Part shown: piece after piece, positions 18,358 through 27,376 of the stretch
Position numbering within the stretch: position 1 is the stretch's first letter
How the letters are laid out: the number at the start of each line of letters is the position of its first letter
NCBI GenBank assembly: GCA_020632695.1
Contig: JACKFB010000005.1
Span: 248,001 to 312,000 of the forward strand
Source of the DNA: Deltaproteobacteria bacterium
Lineage (GTDB): Bacteria; Myxococcota_A; UBA9042; PHBI01; JACKFB01
DNA length: 64,000 nucleotides
Reading direction: 5' to 3'
Position numbers and translations under genes: made by a program
Notes under the pieces: model-generated
Databases searched by the model: none
The model's input: the letters and a program-made list of their open reading frames with translations, nothing else
Told to the model about the DNA's origin: nothing

Positions 18358-20441
18358 TCGGGGCCGCGCTGGGCGCCCTGTGGGGCGTGGCGTGGGCCGT
18401 CGCGCTCGCGCTCGGTGGGTCGGGCGCGGGGGGCCTCGCGGGCGCCCTGGCCATGCTGCTGCTGCCCAGCCTCGCCGGCGGCGCCCTGGCTGCGCGCCTG
18501 CCACGCCTGCGCCGCAGCGCGGCGCCCGCCCCTCCATCCCTCGGCGCCTCGCTCGGCACGGCCCTGGCGCTGCCGCTGCTCTTCGGGGGCGCCTTCGTCG
18601 CGTTCCGCTTCGTGCTGGAGCACTCCTTCGATCTCCTCGACGAGGTGGCCGCCGTCTTCGCGGCCTCCATCCTGGTCTTCGCCGTCACCGTCGCGCTCGG
18701 CCTCATCGCCCTCGCCCGCCGATGGCCCGGCCCCGCGGGGCGCCTCGCCGCCCTGCCCTGGTTGGTGGCGGCCCTGCTGACCGCCGCGCTCGCCAGCCGC
18801 GTGACCGCCCACATCCTCGGCTTCGAGCCGCTCTCGCTGCTCCTGGTGGGCGCCTCCGCGGCGCTCGCGGCGGCCGCCCTCGCGCCGCTGGTCCCCGCCG
18901 GGTGGCGCGCCCGCCCGGCTGTCGCCTCCGGCGTCACGCTCCTGGCCTGCGCCGTGCTCGCCGGCTCACTCGCGCTCTACGCCCTCGACCCCGCGACCCG
19001 CGACGCCGCCTGGTCGGGCGCCCCGCTCCCCCGCAGCCTCGCCGCCGTGCTGGCCGACCTCACCGACGCCGACGACGACGGCATCTCCGGCTCCCTGGGG
19101 CACGGCGACTGCGACGACGCGGACCCCGCGGTCTTCCCCGGCCAATCCGAGACCCCCTCGAACGGCCGCGACGACAACTGCCGCGGCGGCGACGTGGACA
19201 AGGCCGACGTGCTCGCGCTCTGGCGCCCCGAGACCGGCCCGCGCGCGCCCGCGTCCGGCCAGGACCTGGGCCTGGAGCGCCGCCCCTGGAACGTGCTGCT
19301 CATCACCCTGGACGCCACCCGCGCGGACCACCTGTCGACCTACGGCTACGGCCGTCCCACCAGCCCCAACCTCGACCAGCTCGCCCAGCGCTCGCTCACC
19401 TTCGACGCCGCCTGGTCCCCCTCCAACTTCACGGCGACCAGCCTCTACAGCGTGATGACCGGCCTCTACCCCTCGGCCTTCCTCCAAGGCACCCGCATCG
19501 TCGCCCGCCCGGGCCTCACCCTGGCCGAGCGCCTCGCGGCCGCCGGCTATCAGACCGAGGCGATCGTCGACCTGCACCCCGCCCTCCCCCACGTCTACGC
19601 CGGTTTCGCCCGGGTGGACGACAGCCTGGGCGTCCGCGCGTCCAAGGCGGTGCGCAACCGGTCGACCGCCTCCACCGCCGACGAGCTGGCCAGCCTGGGC
19701 GTCGCGGCGTTGTCGCGCCACGGCGGCGCCGAGGCCCCGCCCTTCTTCTTGTGGATGCACCTCTCCGAGCCCCACGCCGAGTATCTCGCCCACCCCGGAA
19801 TCGACTTCGGCGACGCCGACCTGGACCGCTACGACGCCGAGATCGCCGCCGCCGACGCCGCCGTCGGCCGACTGCTGGCCGCCGCGCGGGACCAGGGACG
19901 CCTCGCCGACACGGTGATCGTCGTCACCAGCGACCACGGCGAGAGCTTCGGCGAGCACGGCGTCTACACCCACGGCCAGAGCGTCTACCAGGAGGAGATC
20001 CACGTCCCCCTGCTGATCTCCCTGCCCGACGGCGCGCTCCCCCCCGAAGGCCGCCGCCTGATGCAGCCGATGGACCTCACCGACCTGATGCCGACGCTGC
20101 TCGATGTGATCGGCTCTCCGCCCGGCCCTCCGGCCCACGGCGAGACCCTGCTCCCCATGGCACTCCGCGGGCAGCCGCTGCGCACCCCCGAGGCCGTGTG
20201 CGAGGTGCGCCTGCCCTACGCCCGGCTCCAGGCCTGGCGACGCGGCGACACCAAGGTCATCTTCGACGACCGGCTGGGCGTCGTCCGCACCTTCGACCTC
20301 TCGCTCGACCCCCAGGAGCGCGCGCCGCAGCGAGGCGCGTCCGCCGCTTCGGACGAGGCCGCGCGCTGGCTCGATCGCCAACTCGCGCTGCCGCGCACCT
20401 TCGCCGGAGCCCCGGGATCGCGTCCCGAGCCCGCGCCGTGA
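18354..20441 (+). CDS. Membrane sulfatase-like protein (alkaline phosphatase superfamily)
   Basis: The 695-residue protein starts at GTG, overlapping trpF (GTGA). The first ~215 residues hold about six hydrophobic segments. A short Asp-rich module follows (LTDADDDGISGSLGHGDC, then DDADPAVFPG...DDNC), like the MopE/thrombospondin-type calcium motif seen in many myxobacterial exoproteins. The rest is a sulfatase-fold domain: NVLLITLDATRADHLSTYGY, WSPSNFTATSLYSVMTGLYPS and VIVVTSDHGESFGEHGVYTHG. I see no CxPxR site for formylglycine, so a Ser/Thr nucleophile, as in lipoteichoic acid synthase-like phosphotransferases, is more likely than true sulfatase activity. The substrate is unknown. Co-transcription with trp genes looks positional, not pathway-related. 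Confidence 0.82.
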   Translation: MIGAALGALWGVAWAVALALGGSGAGGLAGALAMLLLPSLAGGALAARLPRLRRSAAPAPPSLGASLGTALALPLLFGGAFVAFRFVLEHSFDLLDEVAAVFAASILVFAVTVALGLIALARRWPGPAGRLAALPWLVAALLTAALASRVTAHILGFEPLSLLLVGASAALAAAALAPLVPAGWRARPAVASGVTLLACAVLAGSLALYALDPATRDAAWSGAPLPRSLAAVLADLTDADDDGISGSLGHGDCDDADPAVFPGQSETPSNGRDDNCRGGDVDKADVLALWRPETGPRAPASGQDLGLERRPWNVLLITLDATRADHLSTYGYGRPTSPNLDQLAQRSLTFDAAWSPSNFTATSLYSVMTGLYPSAFLQGTRIVARPGLTLAERLAAAGYQTEAIVDLHPALPHVYAGFARVDDSLGVRASKAVRNRSTASTADELASLGVAALSRHGGAEAPPFFLWMHLSEPHAEYLAHPGIDFGDADLDRYDAEIAAADAAVGRLLAAARDQGRLADTVIVVTSDHGESFGEHGVYTHGQSVYQEEIHVPLLISLPDGALPPEGRRLMQPMDLTDLMPTLLDVIGSPPGPPAHGETLLPMALRGQPLRTPEAVCEVRLPYARLQAWRRGDTKVIFDDRLGVVRTFDLSLDPQERAPQRGASAASDEAARWLDRQLALPRTFAGAPGSRPEPAP

Positions 20442-21298
20442 GCACGCCGGGATTCCGACTTGGCCGAGCCGCTCGGGCCCGGTATCTTGCGGCCGTGCTC
20501 ACCGCCACTCTCGTCATCGTCTCCGCGCTGAGCGGGCTCGCCCAGGCCGCGCCGGACTCCCAGCGCGTCACCGAGGCGATCGCCGACCTGACGCGCTGCA
20601 AGGACATCAAGGCGCCGCGCTGTCTGGAGGCCCTGGCCACGCTCAGCGACGTCGGCCCCGCCGCCCTCCAGCCGGCCGCCGCCGCCCTGCCGCGCATGGC
20701 CCAGGGCGGGCAGCTCCTGACGATCTCGCTGCTCGGCGCCGACACCACCGACAAGGGCACGACCCTGCTCGGCAAGGCCGTGCTGGACTCGCGGCTCAGC
20801 CCCACCATCCGGACCCTGGCGGTCTCCGAGCTGACGCAGCGCTACGAGAGCAAGTCGGCCAAGCTCATCATCACGAAGTACCTGCTGGAGGCGGCCACCG
20901 TGGCGGACGCGCCCGTCCGCGCGGCGGTGGTGCGGGCCCTGGGGAACCGCCCGACGAAGGGCGACACGCGGGTGCTCCAGGCGCTGCTCACCGCCGCGAA
21001 CGACGCGGACACCACCGTACGCCTGGAGGCGGTGCTGGGGCTCGGCATGTCGGGGGACGAGAGCGTCGGGCCGGCGCTGGTGCGGGCGCTGGACGACGAG
21101 GCTCCCCGGGTGCGCACCGCGGCCGCGGACGGCCTCACCTTCGTGAAGTACGCGCCGGCGGTGCGGCCGCTCATCGACGCGATCCGCAACAGCGATGCAG
21201 TGTTCCGCCGCGTCGTCGGCGAGGCGCTGGCCTACCAGACCGGCAACCGCTTCGGTGACGACTACGGGCTGTGGCGCGAGTGGTACCGCAACCGCTGA
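20438..21298 (+). CDS. Secreted HEAT-repeat protein
   Basis: The 286-residue protein begins at GTG overlapping the previous stop (GTGA). An N-terminal signal peptide (hydrophobic AVLTATLVIVSALSGLAQA, cleavage near residue 38) is followed by HEAT/Armadillo-type helical repeats: VRAAVVRALGNRP, VRLEAVLGLGMSGDE and VRTAAADGLTFVKY. These folds serve as protein-interaction scaffolds. It ends the seven-gene trp-sulfatase-HEAT run and converges on the CDF transporter 18 bases away. Its partner is not deducible; pairing with the sulfatase-like protein is the simplest guess. Confidence 0.75.
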   Translation: MSTPGFRLGRAARARYLAAVLTATLVIVSALSGLAQAAPDSQRVTEAIADLTRCKDIKAPRCLEALATLSDVGPAALQPAAAALPRMAQGGQLLTISLLGADTTDKGTTLLGKAVLDSRLSPTIRTLAVSELTQRYESKSAKLIITKYLLEAATVADAPVRAAVVRALGNRPTKGDTRVLQALLTAANDADTTVRLEAVLGLGMSGDESVGPALVRALDDEAPRVRTAAADGLTFVKYAPAVRPLIDAIRNSDAVFRRVVGEALAYQTGNRFGDDYGLWREWYRNR

Positions 21299-21316
21299 GC
21301 GCGACGTCCCCGGTGC

Positions 21317-22288
21317 TCAGAGGCCGCCGCTGCAGGGCCGCTCGGGCAGCGCCGGGTGGTCGGTCTCGATGACCAGCTCCAGCGTGAGGTGGGCGGCAGC
21401 GAACCCGTGGCTCAGCTCCTCGTGGATGCTGCGCCGCAGCGTCTCGCAGGCCGCGAGGTCCTCGCAGCGGACGTGGACGCACGCCGTGACCACCAGATAG
21501 CCGGCGTCGAGCTCCCAGGCGTGCAGGTCCTCGATGCAGGCGACGTCGGGGCGCCGCATCAGGCTGGCGCGCACGGCGGTGAGGTCGATCGAGGGCGGCG
21601 AGATCTGGAGCAGGGTGCGCGACGCGTCGCGCAGCAGCGGCCAGGTGGCCGCCAGGATGAGCGCGCCGATGGCCAGGGTGACGATGGGGTCCACCATGAA
21701 CCAGCCGGTGGCGGCGATGACGACGGCGGAGACGATGACGCCCACCGAGCCGAGGGCGTCGGCGAGCATGTGCAGCATCGCCCCGCGCATGTTGTGGCTG
21801 TGGCCGGCGCGGGCGTGCAGCAGCGCGGCGCTGCCCAGGTTCACCAGCAGCCCGACGACGCCGGCGACCAGCACGGGGGTCGAGGGGATGGCGGGCGGCG
21901 CGTCGAGGCGGCCGATGGCCTCGACCGCCAGGATCAGGACCAGCGCCACCATGGTCAGCGCGTTGCCGAAGGCCGCGAGGGTGGGCGCCCTCCGGTATCC
22001 GAAGGTGTGCGCCGGTCCGCCGGGGCTGAGGCTGATGCGCTCGGCGGCCAGCGCCAGCAAGAGGGCGGCCACGTCGGTGCCCATGTGCAGCGCGTCGCCG
22101 AGCAGCGCCAGGGAGTTCGTGAGCAGGCCCACGACCACCTCGACGGCGAGGAAGGCGGCGTTCAGCAGCAGCACCACGCGCAGGGTCTGGCCTCGCCCGC
22201 GGGCGCTCGCGGCCAGACCATGCCCGTGGGCGTGGCCGTGGCCGTGGCCGTGATGCGAGTCGTCGGGGGCGTGGGTGTGAGCAGACAC
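21317..22288 (-). CDS. Cation diffusion facilitator (Zn/Co/Cd efflux) transporter
   Basis: The 323-residue inner-membrane transporter starts at GTG with a His-rich N-terminus (HHGHGHGHAHGHG) typical of ZitB/CzcD-type CDF proteins. Six membrane segments follow. The paired metal-site motifs are visible in TM2 (ALHMGTDVAALL) and TM5 (LHMLADALGSVGV). The C-terminal cytoplasmic domain (IEDLHAWELDAGYLVVTACVHV) is the usual metallochaperone-like dimerisation fold. It exports divalent metal in exchange for protons. It is separated by a 260-base gap from the methyltransferase gene upstream. Confidence 0.93.
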   Translation of the reverse strand: MSAHTHAPDDSHHGHGHGHAHGHGLAASARGRGQTLRVVLLLNAAFLAVEVVVGLLTNSLALLGDALHMGTDVAALLLALAAERISLSPGGPAHTFGYRRAPTLAAFGNALTMVALVLILAVEAIGRLDAPPAIPSTPVLVAGVVGLLVNLGSAALLHARAGHSHNMRGAMLHMLADALGSVGVIVSAVVIAATGWFMVDPIVTLAIGALILAATWPLLRDASRTLLQISPPSIDLTAVRASLMRRPDVACIEDLHAWELDAGYLVVTACVHVRCEDLAACETLRRSIHEELSHGFAAAHLTLELVIETDHPALPERPCSGGL

Positions 22289-22548
22289 GGCGAGAGTATG
22301 CGCGGCGGCCCGGGCGAGGGGCAACCGCCGAGCCCCGCGGTGGACGCGGTCGCGGCGCCGCCGAGCGGGGGTCAGGCTCACGGGGGCACGCCGGATGGGC
22401 GCGGGGTCGGGTCGGCGGCGCCGGCGAGACGGGTCCGTCGGCCAGCTCCGCCTCGGACAGACCAGTGGCGCGCTCCCGGCGGGGCTGGCCTGTCGAGGGG
22501 TACACCTCGGCCGTCCTGGCCGGCCGGCAGCGCTTCTCGCTGTCCCGG

Positions 22549-23580
22549 TCAGGCGGTGCGGGCTCCCACGCAGCACCAGACGCGGTAGCGCTCGTCCTCC
22601 CAGGCGACGTCGACCTTGCGGAAGTGCTGCGACAGGTCGTCGCGGTACCCCAGGTGGCGGTTGGCGACCGCGATGAAGCGCCCGCTGCCGGTCAGGCGCC
22701 GCGCGGCGGCGGCGGCGAATCGCGACGCGATGCCGCGGTCCTGCTCGCGCCCTTCGTGGAAGGGCGGGTTGGTGATGACCAGGTCGAAGGGGCCGCGGGG
22801 CGCGTCGTCGGCGTCGGCGAGCAGGACCGGATGCTCGGCCAGACCCGAGGCGGCGAGGGTGGCGCGCGCCGAGAGCGTCGCCGAGACCGACGCGTCGACC
22901 AGGGTCACCTGGGTGCCGTCGCGGGTCGCCAGCGCGGCGCCGATGAGGCCGGCGCCGCAGCCCAGATCGAGGATGCGCTTGCCGCGCGGCGCGTGCTCCA
23001 GCCAGGTCAAGAGGCGGCGGGTGCCCTCGTCGAGGCGCCCGTGGGCGAAGGTCTCGGGGTAGCTCACGCAGCGCAGCACGGTCGGGCCGAAGGGCACGTC
23101 GAAGCGCCGGACGTGTTCGTCCAGCGAGGCCTCCCTCGCCGGCCCGGGGCCTCGCCGCGCCAGCAGGACGCGGCCGTGTCGCTTGGTGCGCGCGGTCACG
23201 ACGGGGCCCACGCGCTCCTCCATGGGGCGGGCGGCCGAGCGTATGCCCTCCCGGGCGTGGCCGCCGAGCCAGAGCTCGCCGCCGACGGGCAGGCGCGCGG
23301 AGGCCAGGTCGAGGATCCAGGCCAGGCCCTCCTTCGAGCGGGGCATGCGGCACACCAGTCGCGTGGCTTCGCCGAGCGCCGGGTCGAGGGTGGCCTCGTA
23401 GGGCACCGTCACACCGCGCGCGTCGCCGGCGTCGAGCCCGGCGTAGCGTACGGGCGCGGAGGCCGACAGGGCCCAGGTGAGCGGCGCCATGCCAGCGCCC
23501 CAGACCAGGGTGGGCGCGGGCGGCACCTCGGTGAGCGCCTCCTCGAGGGTGAGGAGCACGGGATCGGCGGTGGCGGTCAT
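22549..23580 (-). CDS. RsmC/RlmG-like class I methyltransferase
   Basis: The 343-residue protein has two tandem methyltransferase-like domains, as in RsmC and RlmG, the guanine-N2 rRNA methyltransferases. The C-terminal half carries the SAM-binding motif ILDLGCGAGLIGAALA and the catalytic ITNPPFHEG. The N-terminal half is a degenerate copy starting LVWGAGMAPLTWAL. The exact rRNA position cannot be assigned by eye. The ATG overlaps the stop of the upstream membrane-protein gene (ATGA), so the two are cotranscribed. Confidence 0.85.
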   Translation of the reverse strand: MTATADPVLLTLEEALTEVPPAPTLVWGAGMAPLTWALSASAPVRYAGLDAGDARGVTVPYEATLDPALGEATRLVCRMPRSKEGLAWILDLASARLPVGGELWLGGHAREGIRSAARPMEERVGPVVTARTKRHGRVLLARRGPGPAREASLDEHVRRFDVPFGPTVLRCVSYPETFAHGRLDEGTRRLLTWLEHAPRGKRILDLGCGAGLIGAALATRDGTQVTLVDASVSATLSARATLAASGLAEHPVLLADADDAPRGPFDLVITNPPFHEGREQDRGIASRFAAAAARRLTGSGRFIAVANRHLGYRDDLSQHFRKVDVAWEDERYRVWCCVGARTA

Positions 23581-25403
23581 GGGGTTGCCTCGTCGGGCGC
23601 CGCCGGCGAAGGCTCGTCCGTGTCGGGAGGGGCGGCGCGCGCACGGTACCGCGCGCGGTCTGCAGGTGGCCACGCGCCGTTGATGTCGCGCCCGCGAGCG
23701 TGGCCGACCTCGGGTGCCAGGGTCGCGGAGAGCGGGCGGCGGCTGCGCAGACGAGCGGCGGAGCGGGCGCGGCGGGTCTCCTCGGGCGCGGCGGGCCGAG
23801 CGATCTCGGCCTCGGGTGGGGCGCAGGCGCTCATGGCGTCGTGCTCGAGCTTCCAGAGGGTGTAGCGCGCGCTCGAGCCGATGAAGGTGACCCGCGGCTC
23901 CAGCTCCCGCCAGCGGGGGATCTCCGCCGTGCGCAGCAGCAGGTAGTCGTACCAGCAGGCCGTGTCCCCACGTAGGAACGCGCGCGGGTCGCGCCCGGGC
24001 CACGGCACCTCCTCGCCGTGCCGCCAGGTGGCGTGGCGCCCCGCGTAGCCGTGGAAGCCGGAGTAGGAGAGGCCGCCGTTGAGCGCGAAGTGGTAGCCGT
24101 AGAGGTGCTGATGAGGGAGCACGGTCACGGCGTCGCTGGAGCGGTCCACGGTCATGTAGGCCACGCGGCTGCCCTCGGGGAGCTGCTCGATGAGCGCGAG
24201 GAACCCGGGGCCCACCTCGCGGGCGTTGAAGCGGGCCACGGCGCGGGCGGCCCCCCAGCCGAAGTGGATGGCCAGGGCCAGCATGCCCCACACCACCACG
24301 GCGCGAAGCACGCGCGTCCGAGGCAGCGCCAGCCAGCCCAACCCGAAGACCAGGGCCACCGGGACCAGCCGCGACGCGATGGCGGCCTGGACCTGCGTGT
24401 GCTCGGGGATGATGAGGTAGGTGGCGAAGAGCGCCAGGGAGATGAGCTCCAGCCCGTAGGGCCACCGAGCGGCGCTGGCGCGGTCGCCGCCGCGACGATC
24501 GAGCAGGCCCAGGGCGGCGATGCCCACCATGCCGACGAAGACGCGATCGTCGAAGGCGCCACCCCAGCGCGCGATGGCGTACTCGGCCACGCGCTGGACG
24601 CTCTCGGAGAGCGGGGGGTAGAGCGGGTCGAGGGGACGGCCGCCCAGCGACGAGACGTCCTCCGGGCGGATGAACTCGTGCCAGAACCAGGGGAAGAAGA
24701 GCAGCAGCGAGGCGGCGAAGGGGACGGCGAGGAGCACCATCTCGCGGAGCGAACGAGCGGCGGTGGCGATGAAGACCGCGGCGACCACACCGAGCAGCAG
24801 GTACATCTGGGCGTGGCCCAGGAAGGTGAGCATCGAGAGGGCCGTGACGCCCAGGCCCGCTGCCAGCGTGGGGCGCGTCTGGAAGCGGTAGGCCCGCGCG
24901 AGGGTGTAGACGGCCAGCGGCAGGGCCGTGGCGAAGCCGACGAAGCCCATGAGCATGTTGCCGTTCATGGCCAGCGGGAAGGCCAGCAGCGCGAAGGCCC
25001 GTGAGCGGCCGGTGGCCACCAGCAGGCGATCGACGCTCAGGGGCAACGCGATGGCGTAGATGGACAGCAGGATCTTGCCGGCGACGACGTAGCCGGTGAG
25101 GGCGGCCAGCCAGCCCCACAGGTAGAAGAGCAGGCTGTTGGGCAGGAAGATGCTGCCGGTGACGTAGGTGCGGTCGAACAGCGAGCCGGCCTCACGAGCG
25201 CCCGCCACGATGGCGGCGTAGCTCATGTTCCCGGCGTAGTCCTGGAAGGGCAGGATGTCGCCCGCCCAGTAAGGGGCCAGCGAGAACGCGCTGGCCAGGA
25301 CGAAGGCGAGCAGATACGCGCGGTCGTCGCCGCTGAGCAGCCCCGCGAGGACGGCGCGTGCGCGCGCGTGCGGCGGGGCTGGGTTGGGCTCGGCGGCTTC
25401 CAT
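23577..25403 (-). CDS. Polytopic membrane protein, unknown (GT-C glycosyltransferase-like topology)
   Basis: The 608-residue protein has roughly ten hydrophobic segments between residues 25 and 400 (for example LLAFVLASAFSLAPYW and LLLGVVAAVFIATAA). A soluble region of about 140 residues follows, then an Arg/Pro-rich tail. The long first loop with acidic residues and the multi-span layout recall GT-C-type lipid-linked sugar transferases, but I see no decisive motif. The start at 25403 follows the non-conserved upstream frame. It precedes the RsmC-like gene with a four-base overlap. Confidence 0.6.
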   Translation of the reverse strand: MEAAEPNPAPPHARARAVLAGLLSGDDRAYLLAFVLASAFSLAPYWAGDILPFQDYAGNMSYAAIVAGAREAGSLFDRTYVTGSIFLPNSLLFYLWGWLAALTGYVVAGKILLSIYAIALPLSVDRLLVATGRSRAFALLAFPLAMNGNMLMGFVGFATALPLAVYTLARAYRFQTRPTLAAGLGVTALSMLTFLGHAQMYLLLGVVAAVFIATAARSLREMVLLAVPFAASLLLFFPWFWHEFIRPEDVSSLGGRPLDPLYPPLSESVQRVAEYAIARWGGAFDDRVFVGMVGIAALGLLDRRGGDRASAARWPYGLELISLALFATYLIIPEHTQVQAAIASRLVPVALVFGLGWLALPRTRVLRAVVVWGMLALAIHFGWGAARAVARFNAREVGPGFLALIEQLPEGSRVAYMTVDRSSDAVTVLPHQHLYGYHFALNGGLSYSGFHGYAGRHATWRHGEEVPWPGRDPRAFLRGDTACWYDYLLLRTAEIPRWRELEPRVTFIGSSARYTLWKLEHDAMSACAPPEAEIARPAAPEETRRARSAARLRSRRPLSATLAPEVGHARGRDINGAWPPADRARYRARAAPPDTDEPSPAAPDEATP

Positions 25404-25506
25404 GGGGGTGGGAGCACTACCAGACGGGGCCCACCGCCGCAACGACGAGACGGAGCCGGCGCAGCGCGACTTGCGGGCTCGGCCCCGGCGGCGTCACGAT
25501 GGCAGC

Positions 25507-26058
25507 ATGCACGACGAACCGACGGTGGCCGCGGTGCTGGTGGCGGGGCAGGACGCGAGCGCGACCGCCACCGCGCTGGCCCGGGCGATGGAGGCGAACG
25601 GGTACGCCCGCCACGACGCCCCCTTGCCCGCCGGCTACCCGGCGGCCCGGGGCGAGTGGCTCGGCGTAGCGCTGGTGATGGAGGGCGGGCTGACCGCCCT
25701 GGTGCCGAGCCACGTCGACGAGGTGTTCCGCCTCGCCTGCTGGCTGTCGGCGCAGCCTGGAGTCGGGTGGCTGGCCGCGGTGCGGCGCTACCGGGGGCTC
25801 GCGCCGACGATGAAACTCTTCTGCGGCGGTGTGCCCCGCTGGCGCGACGGCCAGGACCCGGACCACGAGGTGGACTGGCCGGTGCCCACCGCGCGCCCCG
25901 TCGACGTCCCGGAGCCGGCGTCGCTGGGCCTCCCCGAGACGGCCTCCGCGGCGCTTCAGCGCCTCGGGCCCGCGTTGGCCCCCTGGCGCACCCTGACGTC
26001 CCGAGACGACGCCCCCCGCACCGGGTGGCTGCAACGGCGCAGCCCGCTGGCTCGCTGA
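25507..26058 (+). CDS. Conserved-looking protein of unknown function
   Basis: I do not recognise this 183-residue soluble protein. It has no signal peptide or membrane segment. Hydrophobic strands such as GLTALVPSHVDEVF and VGWLAAVRRYRGLAPTMKLFCGG suggest a compact alpha/beta fold. Codon choice shows the strong G/C third position of its neighbours, which supports it as a real gene. It stands alone on the plus strand between two minus-strand units and converges on purB 22 bases away. Confidence 0.55.
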   Translation: MHDEPTVAAVLVAGQDASATATALARAMEANGYARHDAPLPAGYPAARGEWLGVALVMEGGLTALVPSHVDEVFRLACWLSAQPGVGWLAAVRRYRGLAPTMKLFCGGVPRWRDGQDPDHEVDWPVPTARPVDVPEPASLGLPETASAALQRLGPALAPWRTLTSRDDAPRTGWLQRRSPLAR

Positions 26059-26080
26059 CGCCGAGCCCCCCGTCGGGCGC

Positions 26081-27376
26081 TCAGCTCCCGAACACCCGGG
26101 CGAAGATCGCGTCCACGTGCTGCAGGTGCACGTCCAGCGCGAAGCAGGCGCGGATGGCCGCCTCGTCCAGCACGCCCCGCACGCCCTCGTCCTCGAGCAG
26201 CAGCCCGAGGAAGTCCTTGCCCTCCTCCCAGGCCGGCATCGCGTTGCGCTGCACCATCACGTAGGCCTCCTGGCGGGGCAGGCCGCGCGCGATCAGCGCC
26301 AGCAGGACCCGCTGGCTGAAGACCAGCCCGTGGGTGCGGTCCAGGTTGGCCTGCATGCGCTCGGGGTAGACGACCAGCCCCTCCACCACGCCGGCGAAGC
26401 GATGCAGCATGAAGTCGAGGGTGATGGTGGCGTCGGGCGCGATGACGCGCTCCACCGATGAGTGGCTGATGTCCCGCTCGTGCCAGAGCGCGACGTTCTC
26501 GAGCGCTGCCACCGCGTGGCTGCGCACCAGCCGGGCCAGCCCGCAGACGTTCTCGCTCAGGACCGGGTTGCGCTTGTGCGGCATCGCCGACGAGCCCTTC
26601 TGGCCGGCGTGGAAGCGCTCTTCGGCCTCCAACACCTCGGTGCGCTGCCAGTGACGCACCTGCACCGCGAACTTCTCGATGGACGCGGCCACCACGGCCA
26701 GGGCCGAGAAGTACGCGGCGTGGCGGTCCCGTTGGATCACCTGGGTGGACACGGGCTCGAAGCCGAGCCCGAGCTTCGCCATCACGCGCTCTTCGTAGTC
26801 GGGCGGCGAGTTGGCGAAGGTCCCCACGGCCCCAGACAGCTGCCCCACCGCGATCTCCGCCCGCGCCGCCAGCAGCCGCTGGCGCGCGCGCTTCATCTCC
26901 TCGTGCCACAGGGCCATCACCAGCCCGAAGGTGATCGGCTCGGCATGGATGCCGTGGCTTCTGCCGATCATCGGCGTCAGCCGGTGCTCGAGCGCGCGCG
27001 CCTTGGTCACCGCCAGCATCCGGTCCACCCCTGCGAGCAGCAGGTCGGTGGCATCCCGGAGCTGCAGCGCCAACGCCGTGTCCAGCACATCCGAGCTCGT
27101 CAGCCCGCGGTGCACGTGGCGGCTGGGCTCGCCCACCTGCTCCTCGATGTGGGTCAGGAAGGCGATGACGTCGTGGCGCGTCGTGCGCTCGATCGCCTCG
27201 ATGCGCGCCGGGTCGATGCGCACCGTCTCGCGGATGTGGGCCGCGGTGCCTCGCGGCGCCGAGCCGTCCTCCTCGAACACCTCGACCAGCGCCAGCTCCA
27301 CGTCCAGCCAACGGTGGTAGCGCTCGGACTCGCTCCAGAACCGGGCCATCTCCGGCCGCGTGTAGCGCTCGATCAT
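26081..27376 (-). CDS. purB: Adenylosuccinate lyase
   Basis: PurB catalyses two fumarate-releasing steps in purine synthesis: SAICAR to AICAR, and adenylosuccinate to AMP. The 431-residue protein has the superfamily signature GSSAMPHKRNP and the catalytic His regions TRHDVIAFL and GRSHGIHAEP. HSSVERVIAPDA is also conserved. The ATG overlaps the stop of the SUMF-domain gene upstream by four bases, so both lie on one transcript. Confidence 0.97.
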   Translation of the reverse strand: MIERYTRPEMARFWSESERYHRWLDVELALVEVFEEDGSAPRGTAAHIRETVRIDPARIEAIERTTRHDVIAFLTHIEEQVGEPSRHVHRGLTSSDVLDTALALQLRDATDLLLAGVDRMLAVTKARALEHRLTPMIGRSHGIHAEPITFGLVMALWHEEMKRARQRLLAARAEIAVGQLSGAVGTFANSPPDYEERVMAKLGLGFEPVSTQVIQRDRHAAYFSALAVVAASIEKFAVQVRHWQRTEVLEAEERFHAGQKGSSAMPHKRNPVLSENVCGLARLVRSHAVAALENVALWHERDISHSSVERVIAPDATITLDFMLHRFAGVVEGLVVYPERMQANLDRTHGLVFSQRVLLALIARGLPRQEAYVMVQRNAMPAWEEGKDFLGLLLEDEGVRGVLDEAAIRACFALDVHLQHVDAIFARVFGS

